Made by a program: the position numbers and the translations under genes. Source: an uncultured SAR86 cluster bacterium (GTDB lineage: Bacteria; Pseudomonadota; Gammaproteobacteria; Magnimaribacterales; TMED112). From it: 64,000 bases of DNA. The stretch spans positions 1-64,000 of the forward strand of contig CACEYZ010000003.1 in the NCBI GenBank assembly GCA_902563885.1. Reading direction: 5' to 3'. The notes under the pieces were generated by a model, which did no database searches, was not told the origin of the DNA, and worked only from the letters and a program-made list of their open reading frames with translations. Shown here in pieces: positions 56,487-63,229 of the stretch (positions are counted from its first letter, which is position 1; each line of letters opens with the position of its first letter).

Positions 56487-56548
56487 AAGTCAGTCTCTCC
56501 TCTCCCCCAAAGGCTGACAAACTCGGGGCTTCGGCCCCAAACTTTTTT
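56487..56548 (+). ncRNA. Candidate small RNA or leader: CU-rich-loop hairpin plus UUCG-capped GC hairpin
   Basis: Two hairpins follow the predicted promoter. Hairpin 1: GTCAGTCT (56489-56496) pairs with AGGCTGAC (56511-56518), 8 bp with one G-U, around a 14-base loop CTCCTCTCCCCCAA that is complementary to Shine-Dalgarno-like sequence (AGGAG). Hairpin 2: GGGGC-TTCG-GCCCC (56525-56538), followed by AAAC and six T (56543-56548). The GC content is far above the surroundings. The U-tract is 4 bases from the stem, so termination may be partial, making this either a free sRNA or a 5' leader of the two tiny ORFs. The family is not recognised. Confidence 0.6.
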
Positions 56549-56551
56549 GAA

Positions 56552-56659
56552 ATGAAAGAATACATGAATAACTTATTCTCCTTTTGCAAAGAATACCCTG
56601 TTTGGGCTGCAGTATTTTTTTCATTTGGTTATTTAATTGGAGAGATCTACGTAGTCTAA
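56552..56659 (+). CDS. Tiny membrane protein 1 (35 aa)
   Basis: An ATG-started 35-codon ORF: an N-terminal amphipathic stretch MKEYMNNLFSFCKEYP, then one hydrophobic segment (residues 17-35, WAAVFFSFGYLIGEIY). Not recognised as a known family. It starts 4 bases after the T-tract of the structured RNA and is followed after one base by a second ORF with a similar N-terminus (MKEYMNNL versus MEKYFNNI). No clear ribosome binding site is present. Coding status is inferred from the paired ORFs and lack of other content. Confidence 0.5.
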   Translation: MKEYMNNLFSFCKEYPVWAAVFFSFGYLIGEIYVV

Positions 56660-56660
56660 G

Positions 56661-56762
56661 ATGGAAAAGTATTTTAATAATATAATGAATAAGTTTTCAG
56701 ACTCCATAGAGTTAGCTACTCTATGTCTAATTTTTGTAGTTTTAATTGTAGGCATTTCTTAA
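56661..56762 (+). CDS. Tiny membrane protein 2 (33 aa), apparent paralogue of the preceding one
   Basis: An ATG-started 33-codon ORF with the same layout as its neighbour: polar N-terminal helix MEKYFNNIMNKFSDSIE, then a C-terminal membrane segment (residues 18-32, LATLCLIFVVLIVG). M-E/K-K/E-Y-x-N-N is shared with the preceding ORF. A GGAGAGA sequence lies 16-22 bases before the ATG, too far for an ideal ribosome binding site, but complementary to UCUCUCC in the upstream RNA hairpin (56494-56500). Function is unknown. Confidence 0.5.
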   Translation: MEKYFNNIMNKFSDSIELATLCLIFVVLIVGIS

Positions 56763-56793
56763 ATACTTCTGTATACTTTTTTCGGTATCAAAT

Positions 56794-57333
56794 ATGAAAT
56801 TTAAAATCATAGGAACAATTTTTTTATATCTTTTTTCAAACAGTGTCCTTTCTGCGTGCGAAGGTCTGTTAGATGAGAAAGTAAAAATCCTAAATGAAAA
56901 AAAATATCAAAATCTTTGTGAGTATTCAGGCAAAACTATTCTTGTAGTTAACACCGCAAGTAAATGTGGATTTACTTACCAATACGAAGAACTTGAGCAG
57001 TTACAAAGACGATTTTCAAAAGATGGATTCACTGTTTTAGGATTTCCATCAAGGAATTTTCTTTATCAAGAATTTACCGATGAAGAAGAAGTTGCAGAGT
57101 TCTGTAAATCGACCTTTGATGTAACATTTCCTCTTTTCTCAATCACTAATGTTAATGCAGTAAATACACATCCTTTCTTTGAAAAGCTTTTTAAAATTAC
57201 ACAGAAAAGACCTAGTTGGAATTTTCACAAGTATTTAATTACTACCGAAGGAGAGGTGAAAAGTTTTTCTCATAGAATGAATCCTTCAGATCCACAAATA
57301 GTTGAAGCAATTCAACAATCTATAGACACGTAA
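56794..57333 (+). CDS. Glutathione peroxidase-family protein, exported
   Basis: The 179-residue protein has a signal peptide (about 1-20, ending VLSA before CEG) and a Gpx domain with the peroxidatic Cys in NTASKCGFTYQYEEL, the Gln-equivalent region GFPSRNFLYQEF (usual GFPCNQF), and WNFHKYLI (the Trp-Asn pair). The catalytic residue is Cys, not selenocysteine. The Gly-Phe-Pro-Ser-Arg-Asn variant lacks the usual resolving-type Cys and Gln. The export signal suggests periplasmic peroxide defence. It is convergent with rpiA, overlapping by 22 bases. Confidence 0.9.
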   Translation: MKFKIIGTIFLYLFSNSVLSACEGLLDEKVKILNEKKYQNLCEYSGKTILVVNTASKCGFTYQYEELEQLQRRFSKDGFTVLGFPSRNFLYQEFTDEEEVAEFCKSTFDVTFPLFSITNVNAVNTHPFFEKLFKITQKRPSWNFHKYLITTEGEVKSFSHRMNPSDPQIVEAIQQSIDT

Positions 57334-57974
57334 TATGAATCTCTTCCTATCTTTATTGAGGTAGGCTTATTTTTTGCAAATATACCTACTTCTACAATTC
57401 CAGGAACAGATATTAGTTCCGCCTCCATTTTTTCTGGATCAGAAATTAACATCCCATGCATGTCTAGAATAATATTTCCACTATCAGATGAAACACTTCT
57501 CTTTGTTATCTTTTCACTCATATTTCCTAAATTTCTTCTTACCGAATGTTCTGCAAATGGAATTACTTCTATTGGTAATGGAAAAGTGCCAAGAATTTCA
57601 ACTTGTTTTGAATCATCAACAATACATATAAATTTTTTTGAAGCTGCAGCGAGTATTTTTTCTTTGGTATGTGCACCTCCACCGCCTTTAATAAGATAAT
57701 AATTTTTATCTATCTCATCCGCTCCATCAATGTAGTAATCTAATAAAAAGTTCTCTGGTGCTCCTTGTGAAACTTCAAATTGTAAATTTTCTAATAACTC
57801 TGTTGATTCATTTGAGCTTGAAAAAATAGTGTTTATTCTGTTTTTTAAATTTGGAAGAAATTCATTTATAAAAATAGTTGTTGTGGATCCTGTCCCTATA
57901 CCTATATTTATGTTTTCATTTGAATCATTTATCTCATCAAATGCACCTTCAGCTGCAAAAAATTTCTTATTCAT
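57312..57974 (-). CDS. rpiA: Ribose-5-phosphate isomerase A
   Basis: RpiA interconverts ribose-5-phosphate and ribulose-5-phosphate, complementing transketolase at 37.6 kb. The 220-residue protein has NINIGIGTGSTTTIFINEF, YIDGADEIDKN and IKGGGGAHTKEKILA (catalytic Asp, Lys), all RpiA motifs. The length matches E. coli (219). Its start overlaps the end of ygfA by 8 bases, and its 3' end overlaps gpx. Confidence 0.96.
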   Translation of the reverse strand: MNKKFFAAEGAFDEINDSNENINIGIGTGSTTTIFINEFLPNLKNRINTIFSSSNESTELLENLQFEVSQGAPENFLLDYYIDGADEIDKNYYLIKGGGGAHTKEKILAAASKKFICIVDDSKQVEILGTFPLPIEVIPFAEHSVRRNLGNMSEKITKRSVSSDSGNIILDMHGMLISDPEKMEAELISVPGIVEVGIFAKNKPTSIKIGRDSYYVSIDC

Positions 57975-58506
57975 AGATTTCTTTTTCAGTAAAAATTTTA
58001 TCTAATTTAGCATCATGCTTTTCTTGAAAGTTTAGATTTGTCTTTTGCATTTCAAAACCAACTCCCCATAAAACAGGTCTTTTTGCTTCACTCTTAATAT
58101 TAACAAAAGTTTTGTCATAGAACCCTTTACCTCTTCCTAACCTATAAAGCTTCTCATTGAAACCAACAAGTGGAACTAAAATGATATCTAATTCAAATAT
58201 ATTTACTTCCTTTTTAGATTTTGGTTCTAATATTCCATAAGCACCTACTGAAATTCCTTTTGATATATTTCCATAGCCAAGAACTTCATCTTTTATAAAG
58301 GGGATATAAACTTTTTTTTCTTTTGAAATTAGAAGTTTCGGTTCAAATTCAATAGGCATAAATAAGCCAACTTTCTTTGCTTTTTGAAAAAGCTCTTGTC
58401 TATTAAGAAGTTTTTGAATTAGATGTGTTTTTTCGATTATTTCTCGTTGTGAAAATGAAAGGAATTTATTTTTAATTTCTAATCTTATCCCATTTTTAAC
58501 AGACAT
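57967..58506 (-). CDS. ygfA: 5-formyltetrahydrofolate cyclo-ligase (YgfA)
   Basis: This enzyme converts 5-formyl-THF to 5,10-methenyl-THF using ATP. The protein (179 residues) has the phosphate-binding RLGRGKGFYDKTF near residue 128, preceded by IILVPLVGFNEKLYRLG-type sequence, both family signatures. A longer frame starts at the ATG at 58515, but those three codons lie in the 3' strand of the 6S RNA closing stem, so I prefer the ATG at 58506 (MSVKNGIRLE). The position directly after 6S RNA is conserved from E. coli, where ssrS and ygfA are co-transcribed. Confidence 0.92.
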   Translation of the reverse strand: MSVKNGIRLEIKNKFLSFSQREIIEKTHLIQKLLNRQELFQKAKKVGLFMPIEFEPKLLISKEKKVYIPFIKDEVLGYGNISKGISVGAYGILEPKSKKEVNIFELDIILVPLVGFNEKLYRLGRGKGFYDKTFVNIKSEAKRPVLWGVGFEMQKTNLNFQEKHDAKLDKIFTEKEIYE

Positions 58507-58668
58507 CTGAATCATTGTTTCCAGTCACCCTGAACCCTTAGGTCAGGTGGGTAGCTCTTCTCTATAGTAAGGCTTCCTCTAAAGTAACGCACAGCTATAA
58601 AAAATCTGCTTCCCTTAATTTACATTATCGGTTCTAGAGTAAATTCTGAAAACCGATGATTCAGACAA
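58503..58668 (-). ncRNA. ssrS: 6S RNA
   Basis: 6S RNA binds sigma70-RNA polymerase as a promoter mimic. On the minus strand the roughly 166-nt element has a 9-bp closing stem, TCTGAATCA (58665-58657) with TGATTCAGA (58514-58506). It also has the 3' hairpin CCTGACCTAAGGGTTCAGG (58547-58529), which closely matches the E. coli 6S segment CCTTGAACCAAGGGTTCAAG, and a 5'-side hairpin ATCGGTT/AACCGAT. It lies between zapA and ygfA, exactly as in other gammaproteobacteria. Ends are estimated from pairing, within a few bases. Confidence 0.9.
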
Positions 58669-58698
58669 TTAAATATTAAACATTTTTTGCAAATGTTT

Positions 58699-58986
58699 CT
58701 ATTGGTTTATAAATAATTTAATTTTGTTTGTTAAATCATCTAAAGCTCTTTCATTTATTTCACTACCAGATGAAAGATCTTCATTTTTTATTTCATATTC
58801 GATGGCAAATTTAAGAGCAATTTGTACTAATGCATGATCAAGTTTTTCTTCTGGTGCATTAATTTCCTCAAGAAGTTTTTCAATCTTTTTTTTCGCCTTT
58901 CCAAAGGCTATGAATTCATCAGCCGGTATACTAAATGAAAAAGTTCGTTCGCCTAATTTAATGTCTACTCTTTGTTCGTCATTCAT
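58699..58986 (-). CDS. zapA: Cell division protein ZapA
   Basis: ZapA cross-links FtsZ filaments at the division ring. The 95-residue protein begins DEQRVDIKLGERTFSFSIPADE, the ZapA N-terminal beta domain, followed by a long helix and a short C-terminal coiled-coil. It is slightly shorter than E. coli ZapA (109). The order zapA-ssrS-ygfA is the conserved gammaproteobacterial arrangement, which strengthens a call that sequence alone would make only moderately well. It overlaps the upstream SDR gene by 4 bases. Confidence 0.85.
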   Translation of the reverse strand: MNDEQRVDIKLGERTFSFSIPADEFIAFGKAKKKIEKLLEEINAPEEKLDHALVQIALKFAIEYEIKNEDLSSGSEINERALDDLTNKIKLFINQ

Positions 58987-59714
58987 CCTAAAGATTTTCC
59001 ACCATCAACATTTATATTTCTTCCTGTCATATAGGTATTTTTTGTTACTAAATAATCAACCATCATTACAATATCTTCTACCGACCCCATTCGCCTAAGT
59101 GGTACTTTTTTTAATATTCCTTCCTTCTTTTCTTCATCTGGCTCATTTCCAACATCCCACAAAATAACACCTGGTGCTACTGAATTTACCAATACCTCAG
59201 GTGCTAATTCAGAGGCAAGTGATTTCGTCATATTCAATAACCCCGCTTTTGCTGCAGCATAGGTGGCATACCTTGCTAAGCCTGATTCAGCATAAATATC
59301 TGTAATATTAACTATCGAGCCTGTATTTTTCTTTAACCTTTCTCCCAAAAACTTACATATGAACATTGGAGCCTTTAGGTTTGAAGACAAAAGTGCACTC
59401 CAGTCCTCTTCTTCAATTTCAGATATTTCTTTCGGGTAGAATGTTGAAGCATTGTTTATTACTGCTTTTAAATTTGGTGAGATTTCTAATACCCTTTTGC
59501 ATAAAACTTCTACTGAAGCACTATCATCAAGGTCTGCCTTTATAATTTCGAATGAATTTTCTCTCACCGAATTAAGTTTCTGCTTAAGCTCAATAGCTTC
59601 TTTTTCAGAATTCCTGTAGTGAATAATTACATTCCAATTATTATGATGAAAATGCTCAGCAATAGCTTTACCTATTCTTTGGGCACCACCTGTAATAAAA
59701 ATCCAATCACTCAT
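58983..59714 (-). CDS. Short-chain dehydrogenase, pteridine reductase-like (FolM/PTR1 type)
   Basis: An SDR of 243 residues with cofactor motif [28 protein letters not shown] (YxxxK) and RNINVDGG. The residue 13 positions before the catalytic Tyr is Asp ([11 protein letters not shown]), as in pteridine reductases PTR1/FolM, instead of the usual Ser. [11 protein letters not shown] after the second strand fits NADPH. It may reduce dihydropteridines. The ATG at 59714 ([10 protein letters not shown]) is chosen over 59723. It lies between cca and zapA with overlaps on both sides. Confidence 0.82.
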   Translation of the reverse strand: MSDWIFITGGAQRIGKAIAEHFHHNNWNVIIHYRNSEKEAIELKQKLNSVRENSFEIIKADLDDSASVEVLCKRVLEISPNLKAVINNASTFYPKEISEIEEEDWSALLSSNLKAPMFICKFLGERLKKNTGSIVNITDIYAESGLARYATYAAAKAGLLNMTKSLASELAPEVLVNSVAPGVILWDVGNEPDEEKKEGILKKVPLRRMGSVEDIVMMVDYLVTKNTYMTGRNINVDGGKSLG

Positions 59715-60717
59715 ATCTATCAATTATATTAATTATTTTTTTCTTTTTAATTTTTTCGATTTCATCATATTTATGTGATGTTAAGTCAGTAAAATCTATT
59801 TTTGTAATTTCATCTATAATATTGAAAAAATATTCACTCTTATCGTCAAAATATTTGATGATATCCAGAAAAATTATTCTATTTTTATCATTTAAAAATG
59901 ATATGAAGAAAAGAAATTTATCATTAGGACTACTACTTTTGTTAAATTGTTGAATTTGTTTCCATATTTCTAGGTATTTTAGAAATTTCTTTGGCATATA
60001 TTTTTTGAGTTTTAAGCAGAAATTATATTTATTTGCTTGATCAACTTGAGAAAGAGCAATTTCAGGCCTTTGATCAATTATTTCTGGTATTTCAATTAAT
60101 TTTGAAAACCAAGGTTCTTGAAGATTAAAATTTTTAATCACTTTTAAAAATCTTGAAAAATCAAAATTCAATGCCTTCAAAGTTTCTTCCCAAACTCTTT
60201 CACCACTAAGGTAATGAAGCTCATCAGATTGTGATATTTTTTTTAAAATTGTTTTTGTATCAGCATGAATCTCGAAGCCATCGAATTTTGCATAGAATCT
60301 TGCAAGTCTTAATACTCTGAGTGGATCTTCAATAAAAGCTGAAGAAACGTGTCTTATTACACCATTTTTTAAATCATCAATACCTCCATATGGATCAATT
60401 AAATTCCCATATTCATCTTCTGCTATTGCATTAATAGTTATATCTCTTCGTTTTAGATCTTCTTCTAAAGACACATCAGGTGAAAAATCAAAATTAAAAG
60501 CTTTATGTCCAGACCCTATATTTCTTTCCTTTCTTGCCAGCGCATATTCTTCGTTTGTTTCAGGATGTAAGAAAACTGGAAAATCCTTACCAACCTTTTT
60601 AAAACCTTTTTCAATCATTTCACTTTCTGTGCTTCCTACAACAACATAATCTGAATCTTTAGCTTTAAGCTTGAGAATTCTGTCTCTTATTGCACCACCA
60701 ACTCTATAAATTTTCAT
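59707..60717 (-). CDS. cca: tRNA CCA nucleotidyltransferase (without HD domain)
   Basis: Cca adds or repairs the CCA end of tRNAs. The 336-residue class II nucleotidyltransferase has [12 protein letters not shown], the metal Asp pair in [24 protein letters not shown] (the RRD motif) and the [16 protein letters not shown] region. The E. coli enzyme (412) carries a C-terminal HD phosphohydrolase domain; here the C-terminal third is short, and no HD motif is seen. It is coupled to apaH by a 4-base overlap. Confidence 0.94.
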   Translation of the reverse strand: MKIYRVGGAIRDRILKLKAKDSDYVVVGSTESEMIEKGFKKVGKDFPVFLHPETNEEYALARKERNIGSGHKAFNFDFSPDVSLEEDLKRRDITINAIAEDEYGNLIDPYGGIDDLKNGVIRHVSSAFIEDPLRVLRLARFYAKFDGFEIHADTKTILKKISQSDELHYLSGERVWEETLKALNFDFSRFLKVIKNFNLQEPWFSKLIEIPEIIDQRPEIALSQVDQANKYNFCLKLKKYMPKKFLKYLEIWKQIQQFNKSSSPNDKFLFFISFLNDKNRIIFLDIIKYFDDKSEYFFNIIDEITKIDFTDLTSHKYDEIEKIKKKKIINIIDRYE

Positions 60718-61532
60718 TTTTGCGAATCTACTGTAATTATTGATCTGTCGTTAATATTGATTGCGGCTAAAGAACCACCCCAGACACACCCAAGGTCAAC
60801 ACCTTTTATTTTATTATTATTTGTAACACCTTTTAGTGCGGCCCAATGGCCAAACACAATACTATCAACTTCTTTTAGAGCCTTGTGTTTGTAATTGAAC
60901 CATGGCTGATATTTTTGTTTTGGTGACTTCTTAATTTTAGTATTTAAGTCTAGTTTATTTTCTTTAGTTATGAATCTCATTCTGGTGAAAACATTAACAA
61001 GGTATCTTCTTCTATTTTTCTTATTAGTTGATTTAGAGATTGCCTTCCTTCTGTCACCATACATTTGATCAAGAAATTTTTCAGGATTAGATTTTAAGGA
61101 AGAGGTTAATTCTTCATTTGCAGCTTTTACATCCTCAATAGACCAAGTGGGAAGAATGCCTGCATGTACAACAAGTGTTTTTTTTGTCTCATTTGAGAGC
61201 ACTTTGGCAAAAGGGAAATTTAAAAAATAATCTAAAATTTCAACAGATTTATTCTTGCTTATAATTTTTGTCATAGTATCTTTTTTATCATTATGTTTAC
61301 GCACTCCTGCTAGAATCGCCATTAGATGTAGATCATGGTTGCCAAGTACACTTTTTACTTTATTCTCTAAAACATAATCAACAACCTTTTCAGATTCTGG
61401 ACCTCTATTCACAAGATCACCTACACAGAAGAATTTATTTTCCTTATTTGGGTCTATAAGTTTTAGTAAATTTTTAAATTCTTTGTAACAACCTTGAATG
61501 TCACCTATTACAAATTTAGATTTGTTGTTCAT
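60714..61532 (-). CDS. apaH: Bis(5'-nucleosyl)-tetraphosphatase ApaH
   Basis: ApaH hydrolyses Ap4A symmetrically and can remove Np4-type RNA caps. The 272-residue protein has the metallophosphatase motifs [43 protein letters not shown] and [10 protein letters not shown]. These match ApaH, including the N-terminal Gly-Asp-Ile-Gln-Gly, rather than PP1-like proteins. Its length is like E. coli ApaH (280). The order surA-pdxA-ksgA-apaH is conserved in gammaproteobacteria; apaG, usually between ksgA and apaH, is absent, the two genes overlapping by 17 bases. Confidence 0.96.
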   Translation of the reverse strand: MNNKSKFVIGDIQGCYKEFKNLLKLIDPNKENKFFCVGDLVNRGPESEKVVDYVLENKVKSVLGNHDLHLMAILAGVRKHNDKKDTMTKIISKNKSVEILDYFLNFPFAKVLSNETKKTLVVHAGILPTWSIEDVKAANEELTSSLKSNPEKFLDQMYGDRRKAISKSTNKKNRRRYLVNVFTRMRFITKENKLDLNTKIKKSPKQKYQPWFNYKHKALKEVDSIVFGHWAALKGVTNNNKIKGVDLGCVWGGSLAAININDRSIITVDSQK

Positions 61533-62277
61533 AAGCCCTTAGTATTTCAAAAAAATCATCCAAGACAAGCTCCTCAGGACGTTTATTAATATCAAACGAA
61601 AAAAATTCCATTTCAAGATTTAATGCTTTTAATCCAGCCTTAATTTTTTTTCTCGGGTTTGCGAAACACTTTGTTAAAATCATTTTAAAATTTTGATAAT
61701 TTAGCCCTCTATCTTTATTATTTTTAACCAATCTGATTAGTGTTGAAGTCACCTTTGGTTTTGGATGAAATGCCTCAGGTGGTATATCAAACATTCCATG
61801 AATTGTTCCAAAATATTCAGTTATTAAAGAAAGTTTATTTTGTTTCTCTTTTTTTGAAATGAATCTCTCTGCCATTTCCTTTTGAACGAGAAAAATACAT
61901 TCAAGAAAAACAAAGTCCTCTTCTAAAATTTTTAAAATAATTTGAGATGAAATGTTATAAGGCAGATTACCAAAGACTATAAGTTTTTCTGAGGAAAATT
62001 TATGTAAATCAACTGCCAGAATATCTGCATTTATAAACTCCATATTATTATTATCAGAAAACTTATTATTTAAGATGCTATGTAATTTACTATCTATTTC
62101 AATGCCCCTAAATTTTTTATTTGTATTGGCTAAATAATTTGTAAGAGCGCCATCACCAGGTCCTATTTCAATGATTTCAGTGGCGTTTGGCAGATTGGTG
62201 CATGTAAGGATTTTTTCAATGAAAGTGTTATCTCTTAAAAAGTTTTGGCCAAGAGATTTTTTAGGCTTTATTTTCAT
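61516..62277 (-). CDS. rsmA: 16S rRNA dimethyladenosine methyltransferase RsmA (KsgA)
   Basis: RsmA dimethylates A1518 and A1519 of 16S rRNA. The 253-residue protein has PKKSLGQNFLRDNTFI, the SAM motif EIIEIGPGDGALTNYL, and the catalytic FGNLPYNISSQIILK (NLPY). VQKEMAERFISKK and PKPKVTSTLIRL follow as in the family. The length is slightly under the E. coli value (273). It overlaps apaH and pdxA by 17 bases each. Confidence 0.97.
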   Translation of the reverse strand: MKIKPKKSLGQNFLRDNTFIEKILTCTNLPNATEIIEIGPGDGALTNYLANTNKKFRGIEIDSKLHSILNNKFSDNNNMEFINADILAVDLHKFSSEKLIVFGNLPYNISSQIILKILEEDFVFLECIFLVQKEMAERFISKKEKQNKLSLITEYFGTIHGMFDIPPEAFHPKPKVTSTLIRLVKNNKDRGLNYQNFKMILTKCFANPRKKIKAGLKALNLEMEFFSFDINKRPEELVLDDFFEILRAYEQQI

Positions 62278-63229
62278 TCAAAGCAATTTTTATGGATTTT
62301 ATCATGCTGCTAGGGTCTGCTTTAAAATCTGATGCTATATCTTCAGCTGTCCCGTGATCAACAGAGACACGCATAAAAGGTAGTCCAATAGTAATATTTA
62401 CAGTGCCATGAAAATCTAGTGTTTTAATTACTGGCAAAGCTTGATCGTGATACATAGAAAGATATCCATCACATTTTGATGAAACAAATGCGGTATCCGC
62501 AGGCAATGGTCCGATCAGATTAAATTTATTACTTAGCTTGCGTACGGTAGGGTGAATAATATTTTTATCTTCTTGACCATATTCACCCCTTTCACCTGCA
62601 TGTGGATTTAATCCTAAAATACCCATCAAAGGATTTTGTATATTAAAAAGTTCTCTTAATCCTTTTTCTAAAAGGGTTATTTTATTAATTAATAGTTTTT
62701 CAGTAACAGTATTTGAAACTTCATTAAGAGGTATGTGGGTAGTTGCAACACCAATTTTTAGCTGATCATTCGCTAGCAACATCAAAACATCATTACAAGA
62801 AAATTTATTCTTTAAGTATTCAGTATGCCCCTGAAAATTTTTAATTTTTGAAGAAATAACACTTTTATTAATAGGACCTGTAACAAGATTGAATCTATTC
62901 TCAAATGCCAAATCTGATGCAATATTAATGCAGTCGATAACATAATCTGCATTATTTTCATCTGATTTTCCTACTTTGTAGTTTGGGCAATTCTGAACAT
63001 TAATAAAATTAATCTTATTCGGTTTAACATCTTTGATATTTAATAGCTCATTGAATTTAAAACCAAACTTGAGCTGGCTATTTATAAAATCTAAAACACT
63101 CAATGAACTTACAACAACAATTTTTTCAAAAATTTCTTTCGAATTTATTTTAGATATGGCCTTTAAAAAAATTTCAGGTCCAATGCCCGCAGGATCACCC
63201 AAAGAAACGATAATTTTTTTATTTATCAA
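62261..63229 (-). CDS. pdxA: 4-hydroxythreonine-4-phosphate dehydrogenase PdxA
   Basis: PdxA oxidises 4-phosphohydroxy-L-threonine in the DXP-dependent pyridoxal phosphate pathway. The 322-residue protein has the family pattern VSLGDPAGIGPEIFLKA, VTGPINKS, FQGHTEYLK (metal His), ILGLNPHAGERGEYGQED and YHDQALPVIKTL, and the closing SVDHGTAEDIA. The length is close to E. coli PdxA (329). Its stop and start overlap rsmA and surA. Confidence 0.96.
   Translation of the reverse strand: MINKKIIVSLGDPAGIGPEIFLKAISKINSKEIFEKIVVVSSLSVLDFINSQLKFGFKFNELLNIKDVKPNKINFINVQNCPNYKVGKSDENNADYVIDCINIASDLAFENRFNLVTGPINKSVISSKIKNFQGHTEYLKNKFSCNDVLMLLANDQLKIGVATTHIPLNEVSNTVTEKLLINKITLLEKGLRELFNIQNPLMGILGLNPHAGERGEYGQEDKNIIHPTVRKLSNKFNLIGPLPADTAFVSSKCDGYLSMYHDQALPVIKTLDFHGTVNITIGLPFMRVSVDHGTAEDIASDFKADPSSMIKSIKIALNENKA

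Noticed and set aside
56552-56762. A classical type I toxin-antitoxin locus
   Set aside because: The structured RNA is encoded upstream on the same strand, not antisense or divergent, and no toxin family is recognisable. I report the parts without this label.
56854-57000. Selenocysteine codon in the glutathione peroxidase
   Set aside because: The peroxidatic position is an ordinary Cys codon and the reading frame is uninterrupted.
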